From: Mesorhizobium sp. SARCC-RB16n
GTDB lineage: Bacteria > Pseudomonadota > Alphaproteobacteria > Rhizobiales > Rhizobiaceae
Direction of reading: 5' to 3'
DNA length: 64,000 bases
Assembly (NCBI RefSeq): GCF_008520305.1
Contig: NZ_ML703264.1
Location: 209,966-273,965 of the forward strand
This document shows, piece after piece, positions 26,956 through 36,190 of the stretch. Below the pieces are notes generated by a model, which saw only the letters and a program-made list of their open reading frames with translations, made no database searches and was not told the DNA's origin. Numbering within the stretch: the first letter of the stretch is position 1; the number at the start of each line of letters is the position of its first letter. Made by a program: the position numbers and the translations under genes.

Positions 26956-27798
26956 CTAGCTTCCGACTGCCACTGAAAGCCCGCAACGCTCAAGCATCTG
27001 CGCCAGAGGCGACCCCTGTGGAACGGCGCGGTCCATCATCCAATGGCGGAGCGTATGGTCGAACAGATGAATGCACAGAGTGCGCGTCGTGCCGATATCC
27101 GAAAGCGAAAGGTCCGGATCGAGCAACATTGCGACCTGATGGTGACTGAGCGGATAGAAGACGTCGATGGGCACCGCGTGACCGATGTCGCCGGCCCTGC
27201 TGGCGAAATAGGTGAGCGCCTCAGGGCCTAGCCGGCCCCAACTGTAATTGGAAATGTGGATTGGCAGGCCGATGAATTTGCGCAACCTGTAGCGCATCAG
27301 CTTGGAGCGGTTGAGCCACGGCACGATGTAGTACGGATCTTCCGCGAATTTCAGCATCTCAAGCAGTGTCCGGCTGCCGGCGGGCAATTTCAGCACGGCG
27401 CCGTTAAGTTGGTCGCTCGACTGGTAGCCGAAGATATAGTCCTGTTTCGGGATGGGCTTGAGGCAAAACACGTCGCAATCGACGTACAGCCCGAGCCCTG
27501 CTTCCAGGATCTTCAAGCGGTAGAGATTGGAAAAGAGAGACGGACTTCCGTTCGACCTGTAGTGGACAATCCGGTCCTTTGCCATCAGGTTCGAGGCGTC
27601 GACGGTTTCGACACCTGGCGGAACATTGCGCGGGATGTCGTAACAATGAAGATGCACCCGGTGGCCCGCCAGCACGAAGGAACGCAGGCACGCGGCATGC
27701 AGGTCGTCCAGGGCTGCTCCGATCCAAACGGCATTGACGACAGGTTCGATGGCGCCATCCGGCGCTGCCTCCGGACGTTGCCTGTCCATGCCGGTCAC
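26956..27798 (-). CDS. Glycosyltransferase of the DXD sugar-binding (GT32-like) type
   Basis: 280 residues. NAVWIGAALDDLHAACLRSFVLAGH at the start and YRLKILEAGLGLYVDCDVFCLKP, whose DCD is the metal-binding DXD, point to the Gly_transf_sug / capsular transferase group. It likely adds a sugar to a surface glycan. GTG 27798 lies in a GTGA overlap with the upstream gene and has GAGGG before it; an ATG three codons in is an alternative. Donor and acceptor are unknown. Confidence 0.7.
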   Translation of the reverse strand: MTGMDRQRPEAAPDGAIEPVVNAVWIGAALDDLHAACLRSFVLAGHRVHLHCYDIPRNVPPGVETVDASNLMAKDRIVHYRSNGSPSLFSNLYRLKILEAGLGLYVDCDVFCLKPIPKQDYIFGYQSSDQLNGAVLKLPAGSRTLLEMLKFAEDPYYIVPWLNRSKLMRYRLRKFIGLPIHISNYSWGRLGPEALTYFASRAGDIGHAVPIDVFYPLSHHQVAMLLDPDLSLSDIGTTRTLCIHLFDHTLRHWMMDRAVPQGSPLAQMLERCGLSVAVGS

Positions 27799-28850
27799 TG
27801 GCCCTCGATGCTCCTGACCTCTGCAGTGAAATCGCTGATGATCCTGGCAGGCGACCGCAGTTCACGCATGGCTGCCCTGTATCCGGTCGCCCGTTCCTCG
27901 AGTCCCCGCATGGGCTGGCAGAGGTCCCTCAGGAGATCGACCCCATGGCCGCCATATGGGCGAAAATACCGCCCGGCCGCCGCATCCAGCGAACCTGCCG
28001 GCAACCCGACTGGCACGCAGCCGGCATAGGCACATTCAATATATTTCATCAGCTCGACATTGTAGCGTGTCCCGCAAAGGAAGAAGTGGGTGAATTGCGC
28101 CGCAAGACCGACATAGCGCGCATGGGTGATGTCATGACGCGGCGGCTTTCCATGTTCGGGATATCCCGGATGCTTCAGGTCGAAGATAAGCAGTCGCAGC
28201 CAAGGAAATCGCGAACGCCGGCGACGCAAGGCGTAGCGCACCGGGTATAAGGTTTTGGAATTGCTGCCCGACAGGAAGACCCTGCGGCGACGGATCGCCA
28301 AGGGGATCTCGACCTCCCGCGAGGAATCGTAGGGATAGGGCAAATGGACCACGCGAGAGACTTTCAGCATCTTTACGAATGCCAGGAATGGTCCCTCGGG
28401 ATCATAGGTCGTGGCATAGTGAACGCCGGCATGGTCGCCGCAATCGAAGATGAACCTGACACAGGGGTTGGTTGTCTCCGGCATGTCCGAATCGCTGACC
28501 CGGAAAAAGAGCGTGGGCCTATCGCTTGCGGGGAGTGCCAGTTGCATTTTCAGCACCTCGACGTCGCCGGGCTCCAGGCGATTGTCGACGACGGCGATCT
28601 CGCAATCGCCCCGGCCCATCTGGCTGATTGGTCGGATTTCCCATGACAACGGGCTGGCGAAGGCCGGGCCCACGCCTGGGTAGATTGCCTTGTCATACGG
28701 ATGCGTGTCCGAATGGAAATAGATGATCCGCAAAGCAGTTCCCCCGAATTGCCCTGGTACCAGCGAACTGAGGCCCCACTCTGAGGGCCGATTGCCGTCA
28801 GGTTTTGTAGGCTCCCGCGCGTCAGGCGGGCAACCGGGAAGCCTGTTCAT
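27795..28850 (-). CDS. Unknown protein resembling an exostosin-type glycosyltransferase
   Basis: 351 residues from ATG 28850; a TTG at 28733 after GGGGGAA is an alternative that drops a low-complexity front. No signal peptide. The C-terminal third, FFLCGTRYNVELMKYIECAYAG followed by CVPVGLP, resembles the donor-binding end of exostosin/GT47-like enzymes. The central part holds a basic stretch RYALRRRRSRF. Translational coupling to the DXD glycosyltransferase supports a glycan role. I do not recognise a characterised homologue. Confidence 0.6.
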   Translation of the reverse strand: MNRLPGCPPDAREPTKPDGNRPSEWGLSSLVPGQFGGTALRIIYFHSDTHPYDKAIYPGVGPAFASPLSWEIRPISQMGRGDCEIAVVDNRLEPGDVEVLKMQLALPASDRPTLFFRVSDSDMPETTNPCVRFIFDCGDHAGVHYATTYDPEGPFLAFVKMLKVSRVVHLPYPYDSSREVEIPLAIRRRRVFLSGSNSKTLYPVRYALRRRRSRFPWLRLLIFDLKHPGYPEHGKPPRHDITHARYVGLAAQFTHFFLCGTRYNVELMKYIECAYAGCVPVGLPAGSLDAAAGRYFRPYGGHGVDLLRDLCQPMRGLEERATGYRAAMRELRSPARIISDFTAEVRSIEGQ

Positions 28851-28896
28851 CTCGAACAAGTGATCGAGTTTCCCGGCTCCCCGAGGTCCACAATTC

Positions 28897-28923
28897 TTAA
28901 AATGAGGAACGAATTCATTTTAA
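28897..28923. promoter_or_regulatory. AT-rich inverted repeat in the glycosyltransferase / outer-membrane protein gap
   Basis: TTAAAATGA (28897-28905) and TCATTTTAA (28915-28923) are perfect 9-bp arms with a 9-bp spacer. They lie in the AT-rich left half of the 336-bp divergent gap (28851-29186), which otherwise shows only promoter-like AT tracts and a GC-rich leader before the barrel gene. It could be an operator for the leftward glycosyltransferase pair. Confidence 0.4.
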
Positions 28924-29186
28924 TTTATTGAAAATAAAGCACAAAATCGTCGATTTCCAGTTTTGCGCAATGTGCGTGCAATTTTCACTTGCGAGATATC
29001 AGACGTCTTTCAGGTGACGGACCGCGCGGCGCTCTGCCCCCTACCACCGCCGGCGAAAGCCGGTCCCCAGAACCGGGCGACCATCCCTGAAAGACACTCA
29101 TCGGAGCTGACCGCCTCAACGGTCAGGCTCCTCAGCAATTAACCAGCGTATCGGGTGCGGATACGCGTTTGTGTTGGAGTAATGCA

Positions 29187-29804
29187 TTGTCCCCTCAAGC
29201 AAAGATCGTCCTGACGGCGAGTGCCCTCGCCCTGTGCTTTCTCGGGCCGGCGATGGCCGCCGACCTATCCCCCGCCTACAATGATCCTCCTGCCTTCCAG
29301 TGGAGCGGCGCCTATGTCGGCATCCATGGCGGCACAGCGTTCACCGGGATGCCGAACCCGTTCGCCGGCCGAAACGGCTTCAGCGGCGGCGTCCAGGCCG
29401 GCTACAACCAGCAGATGGGTCCGGCGGTGCTCGGCGCCGAGATCGAAGGTTCCTATCTGGGTGGCGCCGAACACGATGTCCGGGGCGGCAAGATCAAGGA
29501 AAAATGGCGCGGCGCGGCAAAGGCGAAGGCCGGCGTGAGCTTCGACCAGACGTTGCTGTTCGGAACCGGCGGCGTGGCCATGACCAGGTTCGACAAGGGC
29601 GACGGCGTGAGGAGCAGCGACGGATGGAAGGTCGGTTACCTCGTCGGTGCCGGCATCGAGCAGGGCTTCGCCGGCGGCCTCTCGGCCAAGGTCGAGTACG
29701 ACTATGTCCGCACCCCCGGCGTGGAAACGACATCGGCCCTTGGCAGATCCAAGGAGACGATCGGCAGCCATGAGTTGAAAGCCGGCATCAACTACCGGTT
29801 CTAG
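29187..29804 (+). CDS. Outer-membrane beta-barrel protein (Omp25/porin-like)
   Basis: 205 residues. A signal peptide ends at GPAMA-AD, followed by the short SPAYNDPPAFQWSGAYVGIHGG typical of rhizobial Omp25-like barrels; alternating strands include AGVSFDQTLLFGTGGVAMT and VEYDYVRTPGV, and the last residues NYRF end in the aromatic C-terminus that the BAM machinery recognises. The start is TTG 29187 with GGAG 8 nt upstream; another TTG lies at 29169. Followed by a strong terminator. Confidence 0.85.
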   Translation: MSPQAKIVLTASALALCFLGPAMAADLSPAYNDPPAFQWSGAYVGIHGGTAFTGMPNPFAGRNGFSGGVQAGYNQQMGPAVLGAEIEGSYLGGAEHDVRGGKIKEKWRGAAKAKAGVSFDQTLLFGTGGVAMTRFDKGDGVRSSDGWKVGYLVGAGIEQGFAGGLSAKVEYDYVRTPGVETTSALGRSKETIGSHELKAGINYRF

Positions 29805-29825
29805 AAGCAGCCGATGACCGACCTC

Positions 29826-29859
29826 GATCGCGCGATGGCCGCAACGGCATCGCGCGATC
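29826..29859 (+). terminator. Terminator after the outer-membrane protein gene
   Basis: GATCGCGCGATG (29826-29837) pairs perfectly with CATCGCGCGATC (29848-29859), 10-nt loop, followed by TTGTTGTTT. It begins 22 bp past the stop. Confidence 0.88.
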
Positions 29860-29991
29860 TTGTTGTTTGATGCATTGACGCCCGGACGCGGACGTCTGCT
29901 CGAGGCAAAGAGCATTCCGTGCTTGTCGCAATGTCGATGTAATCTTCGCAATCTAGGTCCCTTGCGTGAATTTTCACCATGGGAATCAGCA

Positions 29992-30378
29992 ATGTCCACG
30001 CATCGCCCCGGCCAGCGGACGTCCAAGCTATTGCCCATTGCGACCGCGCTCGCATTGGCCGGGTGCGCGTCCGACATCATGAAGAACTATGTCGGACAAC
30101 CGGTCGAATCGGTCGTTCTGGATTACGGGCCGCCAACGGCGATCGTCGACCTCGGCCAGGGAGAGCGCGCCTATCAGTGGCGCCAGGTCTCGACGTCAGC
30201 GGTTTCCGGGACATCCAGCGGCGAAGGTCGCCACACAAGACACGGAACCGTCTATGAAGAGACCGAAACGCGCGGCTATATCGAGCGTCAGGAATGCTTC
30301 TACACATTTTACGCCCGTGGTTCCGGCGGCCGCTGGTTCATCACCAATTTCCGCCGGCCGAAGCTGGAATGCGAATGA
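29992..30378 (+). CDS. Small lipoprotein
   Basis: 128 residues. A lipobox LALAGC (Cys23) follows a short signal peptide, so the protein should be lipid-anchored. The mature part starts with MKNYVGQPVESVVLDYGPP, a pattern of small envelope lipoproteins of the SmpA/BamE-like or related type, and ends RRPKLECE; two more cysteines may pair. ATG 29992 is used since the signal peptide starts there. It is 46 bp ahead of the response regulator and might be cotranscribed. Confidence 0.8.
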   Translation: MSTHRPGQRTSKLLPIATALALAGCASDIMKNYVGQPVESVVLDYGPPTAIVDLGQGERAYQWRQVSTSAVSGTSSGEGRHTRHGTVYEETETRGYIERQECFYTFYARGSGGRWFITNFRRPKLECE

Positions 30379-30424
30379 ACCGCCGCACCGCAAATCCGGC
30401 GGCCGCGGGTGAAGGAGAACGCCA

Positions 30425-31099
30425 ATGCGCGTCCTGCTGATCGAGGACGAACCGGAAATGGCCTCCGTCCTGAAGGCCGCTCTGGAGCGTCTGGACATCA
30501 TCGTCGACCACGCCGCGACCTTGGCCGACGCAGAGGCGGTGGCTCGTCTGGGCCATCACGACGCCGTGGTGCTGGACCGTCGGCTGCCGGATGGCGACGG
30601 CCTCAGCCTGATCCCGCGCCTGCGCGCCTTGCATCTGGATGTGCCTGTCATCGCGCTGACGGCGATGAGCGGGTTGGACGACCGGGTTGCCGGGCTCGAT
30701 GCCGGCGCCGACGACTACATGGTCAAGCCTTTCGCCACGGTGGAACTCGTCGCGCGGCTGCACGCCCTGCACCGCCGCTCGTTCACCTCGCGCGCCAACC
30801 AGACGATGGTCGGCCGCCTGACCTATGATTTCCGCCATCGCGAGGCGCTGATCGAGGATCAGGCGCTCGATTTGCCGCGACGTGAAAGGCTGGTGCTCGA
30901 AACGCTCATCCGCCGGCCGGGCCGGACCATCATGCGCGGCGCTCTCGAGGAGGCCGTCTACGCCCTGGACGACGAGATCGGCTCGAATGCGCCCGACGCG
31001 CATGTCTCGCGGCTGCGCCGCAAGCTCGACGATGTCGCCGCCGGCATCGAGATCCGAGCGATCCGCAATCTTGGCTATCTCCTGCGGGCAGCCTCGTGA
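30425..31099 (+). CDS. OmpR-family response regulator
   Basis: 224 residues. Receiver domain with LLIEDEPEM, phosphoacceptor Asp in VVLDRRLPDGDG and Lys in MVKPFA; C-terminal winged helix of the OmpR/PhoB type ending HVSRLRRKLDDVAAG...IRNLGYLL. The first strand starts at the ATG. It overlaps the sensor kinase by 4 nt (GTGA), forming a two-gene system. The signal is unknown; the adjoining outer-membrane protein and lipoprotein are possible targets. Confidence 0.92.
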   Translation: MRVLLIEDEPEMASVLKAALERLDIIVDHAATLADAEAVARLGHHDAVVLDRRLPDGDGLSLIPRLRALHLDVPVIALTAMSGLDDRVAGLDAGADDYMVKPFATVELVARLHALHRRSFTSRANQTMVGRLTYDFRHREALIEDQALDLPRRERLVLETLIRRPGRTIMRGALEEAVYALDDEIGSNAPDAHVSRLRRKLDDVAAGIEIRAIRNLGYLLRAAS

Positions 31100-32526
31100 A
31101 GAAAGTGCGCACGCGCTCGCTGCAATGGATCCTGGTCCGCCGGCTGATCCTGCTGCAGGCGGCGACGCTGCTCCTCTTCATCGTGCTGTGCGCGGCGGCC
31201 CTTTGGATCGCCAATCCGAGCCTGCTTATCGACAACGAGGCTGCCGTGGCGGCCGTCAAGGATGCCGTCGGCCGGGACAAGGACGGCAGGCTGATTGTCC
31301 GTGAAACGGAAGACCTCGCCGCGTTTCGCCAGAGCTTCCCCAATGTCTGGTACATCGTTCGCGACGATAGCGGGCAAAGCGTCCGTTCGGGCACGATACC
31401 GGATGTCTACACCAGGGACTTCGGTGGCCTGCTCGGCGAAGCAGACCACGCCACTATCGGATTCTCCGACAAGGACATGCGGCCGGAAGCCTATATGGAA
31501 AACGCCTCGACCAAAGCCGGCGCAGTCCAGATCATCGCCGCGACACAGTCGTCGCGCCAGGAGACCGACGGGCTCGAGATCAACATTTCGGCCACGGTGG
31601 AGGTCGCCCGTTATCCGGACGGCAGCAGGAACTGGGAGCGCGCGCTGCCGGCGCTTGCGCTCGTCATCGCGGTCCTGCTGCTGCCCATCGTCCTGGTCAT
31701 GGGCGCCACCACGCTGGTGACGACGCCGGCCGTGGTCCGCCGCTCCTTCGCCGGCCTTGTCGAAACCGTCCGCCAGGCTGCCCGCATCGATATCGGTACC
31801 CGCGCGATGCAGTTGCCGGTCAAACACGTGCCGCAGGAGATCGCGCCGCTGGTGCATGCCTTCAACGAGGCTTTGGCCCGCCTCGCGCAGGGATACGACC
31901 GGCACAACCGTTTCCTCACCGACGCGGCCCACGAATTGCGAACGCCGATCGCCATCCTGCGCACACGCGCCGAGTTGCTGCGGCAGGAGCCGCAAAGTGT
32001 GCGGCTGCTGCATGATATCGAGCGCCTGTCGCACCTCGCACAGCAACTGCTCGACCATCAATTGCTCGACCGTCCATCCGACCAGCGCGAGATCGTCGAT
32101 CTCGACGATCTGGTCAGCCGGGTGGCGGCCGACTTCGCGCCGCTCGCCATAGAAGCCGGCTACGACCTTGCCTTCGAGCCTTCGCCCGACAAGACACGCG
32201 TCGAGGTCAACGTGTTGCAGATCGAGCGAGCGCTCGCCAACCTCGTGCGCAACGCCATCGAGCATGGCGGCGGCGGCGGTACCATCACGATTGCGATCGA
32301 CAGGACGGGTGGCATCGAAGTGCGAGACGAAGGCCCGGGCATTCCCGTGGAAGAGTGCGAGAATGTCTTCGAGCCGTTCTATCGCCTGCAGCCGCAGTCG
32401 CGCGGGGCGGGGTTGGGGCTGAACCTCGCTCGACAGATCGCATTGCTGCACGAGGGAACGATCCGGATCCTGTCGGGCTCATGGCGCGGCGCCCGCATCC
32501 GCATGGAACTGCCGATTCGTTCGTGA
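31096..32526 (+). CDS. Membrane sensor histidine kinase
   Basis: 476 residues. Two membrane helices (near residues 13-35 and about 182-205) bound a periplasmic sensor of about 145 residues; then a HAMP-like linker, HisKA with FLTDAAHELRTPIAILRTRAELL, and an ATPase domain with NLVRNAIEHG, DEGPGIP and GAGLGLNLA. GTG 31096 is fixed by the GTGA overlap with the regulator. The periplasmic domain resembles none I recognise. Confidence 0.92.
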   Translation: MKKVRTRSLQWILVRRLILLQAATLLLFIVLCAAALWIANPSLLIDNEAAVAAVKDAVGRDKDGRLIVRETEDLAAFRQSFPNVWYIVRDDSGQSVRSGTIPDVYTRDFGGLLGEADHATIGFSDKDMRPEAYMENASTKAGAVQIIAATQSSRQETDGLEINISATVEVARYPDGSRNWERALPALALVIAVLLLPIVLVMGATTLVTTPAVVRRSFAGLVETVRQAARIDIGTRAMQLPVKHVPQEIAPLVHAFNEALARLAQGYDRHNRFLTDAAHELRTPIAILRTRAELLRQEPQSVRLLHDIERLSHLAQQLLDHQLLDRPSDQREIVDLDDLVSRVAADFAPLAIEAGYDLAFEPSPDKTRVEVNVLQIERALANLVRNAIEHGGGGGTITIAIDRTGGIEVRDEGPGIPVEECENVFEPFYRLQPQSRGAGLGLNLARQIALLHEGTIRILSGSWRGARIRMELPIRS

Positions 32527-32648
32527 CGCGGGCCGTTTACGCCGCCAAACGCATGGCGGCCGGGCCAGCCAGTGGCCGCGCCGATCCCTGACTTATCTGT
32601 TTTCTAACCAATTGCCGCTATTGCCATGTCCAAAGCGGGAGCCAGGCT

Positions 32649-33677
32649 TTGGTGGGAACGGGAAAAATCGGCACGCACCGGGCACCCATGTTGTCGGTCG
32701 TCGTGCCTTGCTACAATGAACGCGACGGCGTGGCGGAGCTTCATCGACGCGTCAGCGCGGTATGCCTCGAGCAAAGCCTCCCCTACGAGGTCGTGCTCGT
32801 CATCGACGGGGCAACCGACGGCACCCGCGAGGCCATTTTCGAACTGGCCGAAAAGGACGACCATGTGGTCGCTATCGATCTTGCACGCAATTACGGCCAC
32901 CAGATCGCCTTGAGCGCCGGGCTGGAATTCTGTCGCGGCCAGCGCATTCTCATTCTCGACGCCGATCTCCAGGATCCGCCCGAACTGCTGGGTGGGATGA
33001 TGGCGAAGATGGACGAAGGCTTCGACGTCGTCTACGGCCAAAGGGTGAAACGCGACGGCGAGAGCTGGTTCAAGCTGGCCTCCGCCTCGATGTTCTACCG
33101 TCTGCTCGGCAGGATGGTCGATGTCGAGATCGCGCCGGACTCCGGAGATTTCCGGTTGATGAGCCGCCGTGCGCTGGACCATCTGATCGCAATGCCCGAA
33201 CGCTACAGGTTCATTCGCGGCATGGTGAGCTGGATCGGGCTGAGGCAGGTCGCCTTCCCTTATGAACGGCACCGGCGCTTTGCAGGCACCACCCACTACC
33301 CGCTGAAGAGGATGGTTCTTCTGGCGATCGACGCTATGACCAGCTTTTCGATCGTGCCTTTGCGCTTTGCCTCGCTGCTGGGGATGATGTCCGGCCTGCT
33401 CGGCCTGCTCGTGCTTGGCTATACGCTGTTGGAATGGTCTGTCGGCAATGTTCTGCCCGGCTGGACGAGCCTTGCCGCGATCATGCTCATCCTAGGCAGC
33501 GTCCAGCTTCTGGTGCTGGGCATCTTCGGCGAGTATCTCGGCCGCATGTACATGGAGACGAAGCGGCGGCCGCTCTATTTCGTCAACGAGATCGTTTCGC
33601 GTGGCCAGTCGGCCAAGGACAGCGATCTCCCGGTCCATCGCCTGCAGGAGATGGCAAAGAGAGCCGCCCGTGCTTGA
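32649..33677 (+). CDS. Polyprenyl-phosphate-type GT2 glycosyltransferase
   Basis: 342 residues of the GtrB/DPM1 group: SVVVPCYNERDGVAELH, VIDGATDGT, the metal site DADLQDPPELL and GDFRLMSRRAL, followed by two C-terminal membrane helices (about 245-310). Such enzymes load a sugar on undecaprenyl phosphate for flipping and addition to surface polymers. The start is TTG 32649 (GGGAG 7 nt upstream) or GTG three bases on. The downstream methyltransferase overlaps its end by 8 bp. Confidence 0.87.
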   Translation: MVGTGKIGTHRAPMLSVVVPCYNERDGVAELHRRVSAVCLEQSLPYEVVLVIDGATDGTREAIFELAEKDDHVVAIDLARNYGHQIALSAGLEFCRGQRILILDADLQDPPELLGGMMAKMDEGFDVVYGQRVKRDGESWFKLASASMFYRLLGRMVDVEIAPDSGDFRLMSRRALDHLIAMPERYRFIRGMVSWIGLRQVAFPYERHRRFAGTTHYPLKRMVLLAIDAMTSFSIVPLRFASLLGMMSGLLGLLVLGYTLLEWSVGNVLPGWTSLAAIMLILGSVQLLVLGIFGEYLGRMYMETKRRPLYFVNEIVSRGQSAKDSDLPVHRLQEMAKRAARA

Positions 33678-34371
33678 GGCCGAATTCGACCAGTTTGCGC
33701 GCGAGTACCAGGAGCAGCATGCCGCGAGCATAAGGCTTAGTGGCGAGACACCGGAGTTCTTCGCGAAATACAAGATCGACGACGTCGCTGCGACACTGGG
33801 ACGGGCCGGCGTGAAACCCAGGCGCATACTCGACTTCGGCGCCGGCGTCGGCAATTCGCTCGGCTACATGCGCGCAGCGTTTCCCGACAGCGAGATCGTC
33901 CTGCTCGATCCTTCGCGGGAATCGCTCGACATCGCCAGCAAGCGCTTCCCCGATCAGGCCGCGTTCACGCATTTCGACGGCCAGACAATCCCCTTCGCCG
34001 ACCATAGCTTCGACCTTGCCTTCGCGGCCTGCGTCTTCCATCACATCCCCGAGAATCTCCAGATCGGATTGTTCGCCGAGATCGGCAGGGTGCTGGCCGA
34101 TGGCGGCAGTTTCTTTGTCTTCGAGCACAATCCGTGGAATCCACTGACCACCCACGCGGTAAGGAATTGCGCCTTCGACGAGAACGCGGTCCTGATAAGC
34201 TCGCCTGAGATGCGCAGGCGAATGGCCGCGGCGGGTCTTTCCGGCACTCGGATCGTCTATCGGATTTTCTTTCCCAGACCGCTTGCAAGGCTGCGGCCGT
34301 TCGAGCGTTTCCTGACCAAGATACCTGTTGGAGCCCAATATTTTGCGCATGTGGTCAAGCCGCTCGTTTGA
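33670..34371 (+). CDS. SAM-dependent methyltransferase
   Basis: 233 residues, class I fold: ILDFGAGVGNSLGYMR is the SAM-binding loop, IVLLDPSRESLDIA the acidic loop, and FDGQTIPFADHSFDLAFAACVFHHI the following motifs. GTG 33670 lies 8 bp before the preceding stop and has AGAGAG upstream. Coupled translation with the GT2 gene suggests it methylates a sugar or lipid intermediate of the same pathway. Confidence 0.85.
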   Translation: MLEAEFDQFAREYQEQHAASIRLSGETPEFFAKYKIDDVAATLGRAGVKPRRILDFGAGVGNSLGYMRAAFPDSEIVLLDPSRESLDIASKRFPDQAAFTHFDGQTIPFADHSFDLAFAACVFHHIPENLQIGLFAEIGRVLADGGSFFVFEHNPWNPLTTHAVRNCAFDENAVLISSPEMRRRMAAAGLSGTRIVYRIFFPRPLARLRPFERFLTKIPVGAQYFAHVVKPLV

Positions 34372-34488
34372 CTGTCCAAGGATGCTGCTATCTGGCGCCG
34401 TCGGCCTGTTTAACACGACGTTCGGCGGCGGCGCGGATGCCCCCCGATCGGTCGACAAGAATAGAGGCGAAATGGCCTGGAGCGCGAC

Positions 34489-35979
34489 ATGAACCAGGCT
34501 GAGGCAATCGTTCCGACCACGTCGCGGCTTGGGGATGCACAGCGCATCAGGCTGATATTCTGCCTCTTCGCGGCCTCCATTACAGCTGCTGCATTGGCAC
34601 CATCCGCAGGCTCGGTCCTCAAGGATCCCGACAGTTGGTGGCAAGTGAAAGTCGGGCTGGATTTCCTGGTAAACCGGGCATTTCCAACGGTCGATTCCTA
34701 TTCCTACACTTTTGCCGGGCATCCGTGGATCGCGAAGGAATGGCTGGGGCAGGTCTTTCTGGGCCTTGCCTACCGTACCGCCGGCTGGAATGGTGTCGCC
34801 ACGCTGATCATTGCGGCGATAGGGCTGACAGTCTTCGTGACGGCATGGTTCCTCAGCGCGTCGCTGAAGCCGATAGTGGCGGTAGCGCTGACATTCACCC
34901 TGGCCTTTCTGATCGCACCTATCTATACGGCGCGCCCCCATGTCTTCACCCTGCCGATCATTGTCATCTGGACGGCGGTGTTGTTTCGTGCGTCGGCAGA
35001 GGAGCGGGCTCCGCCGTGGTGGCTGCTCGCGCTGGTTGTGCTCTGGGCCAACCTGCACGCTACCTTCACTTTGAGCTTCGTCATCGCCGCCTTCGCCGGT
35101 CTCGATCTCCTGACGCGCACCGGCCTGTCGAAACCCGCTCTTTTGGCGAAGTGGGTGGCGTTTGGCTTGCTCTGTCCGCTGGTCTGCCTGATCCATCCCT
35201 ATGGTGTGCAAGCCATCCTGGCCACCTTCACCGTCGCCCATGGCAATGAAGCGGTGCCGCTGATCGTCGAGTGGCGGCCGTTCAATGCCCAGGAACAGGC
35301 TCCCCAGGAAGCCGCGATACTGGTGGCGTTTTTCGGGCTTCTGACGTCAAGGCTGCGGATCGGCTGGGCCAAGGCGTTGTTCATCGTCTTCACCTTGCAT
35401 GTCTACCTGTCGCATCTGCGCTTCGTCTATCTGTTTTTCCTGCTTGTTCCCCTGGTGGTGGCGGTCGAAGTCGCGCGCCAGTATCCCGCCCTGTCGGCAA
35501 GCGCCTGGCTGAGCGAAAAGCGTGATGGGCTGGAAAAATTCTTCGCCGGCCAATTCCATCTGCTCTGCGGCGCGACGTCGGTGTTGCTGGTCGGCGCGAT
35601 CCTTACGCTCAATAACGCCTACCAGGTCGCGCCGAGCCCGACCACATCCGCCGGCGGTGCCCTTGCATTCGCCAGCGATCACCGCCTGTCCGGCAATGTG
35701 CTGAATTCCTACAATTTCGGCGGCACGCTGATTTTCCACGACATCAAGACCTATATCGATGGCAGGACGGACCAACTGTTCCTGGGCGGGTTCACGAAAA
35801 CGGATGAGGCGACAGGGCAAACCGGCGGAAAGCCGCTGCTCGAGGCCCAGTTGAAGAAATACGCCATCGGCTGGGCGCTCCTTACTGCCGATGACACCCG
35901 CATCCCCTTCTTCAATGAGCTGGGCTGGAAGCGAGCCTATGCCGACGATTATTCCGTGATCTACCTACCCAACAGCTGA
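34489..35979 (+). CDS. Polytopic membrane protein, possible GT-C-type glycosyltransferase
   Basis: 496 residues with about 10 hydrophobic helices. An acidic loop near residue 45 (LKDPDSWWQVKVGLDFL) lies between the first helices, where GT-C enzymes such as ArnT carry their catalytic acid. The last 130 residues are soluble and include SYNFGGTLIFHDIKTYIDGR. I recognise the pattern as common in Mesorhizobium but not a named family. Start ATG 34489 has GGAG 7 nt upstream. Its neighbours argue for surface-glycan work. Confidence 0.72.
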   Translation: MNQAEAIVPTTSRLGDAQRIRLIFCLFAASITAAALAPSAGSVLKDPDSWWQVKVGLDFLVNRAFPTVDSYSYTFAGHPWIAKEWLGQVFLGLAYRTAGWNGVATLIIAAIGLTVFVTAWFLSASLKPIVAVALTFTLAFLIAPIYTARPHVFTLPIIVIWTAVLFRASAEERAPPWWLLALVVLWANLHATFTLSFVIAAFAGLDLLTRTGLSKPALLAKWVAFGLLCPLVCLIHPYGVQAILATFTVAHGNEAVPLIVEWRPFNAQEQAPQEAAILVAFFGLLTSRLRIGWAKALFIVFTLHVYLSHLRFVYLFFLLVPLVVAVEVARQYPALSASAWLSEKRDGLEKFFAGQFHLLCGATSVLLVGAILTLNNAYQVAPSPTTSAGGALAFASDHRLSGNVLNSYNFGGTLIFHDIKTYIDGRTDQLFLGGFTKTDEATGQTGGKPLLEAQLKKYAIGWALLTADDTRIPFFNELGWKRAYADDYSVIYLPNS

Positions 35980-36190
35980 TTCACCCGATCCCGCAAAACC
36001 GGCGTCGCCGGCGTTCGAAGGCCTGGCATTCACCTTGACAGGGATGTTGCAGTGCAGCAAAATTATGCTGCAGAGCACGGTCCGTGAGACCTATGAGCCA
36101 AGGTTTTTCGCACAATGGGGATCGCCGTATGAAGAGCATGTCAAGCGCCGTCGCACGGCCTTCGCAGGCCACGGCAAACGAACCGGTCAA

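Noticed and set aside
33583-35241. A 552-codon reverse-strand frame across the methyltransferase and membrane-protein genes
   Set aside because: It spans two well-supported forward genes and the gap between them, has low-complexity charged composition and no motifs.
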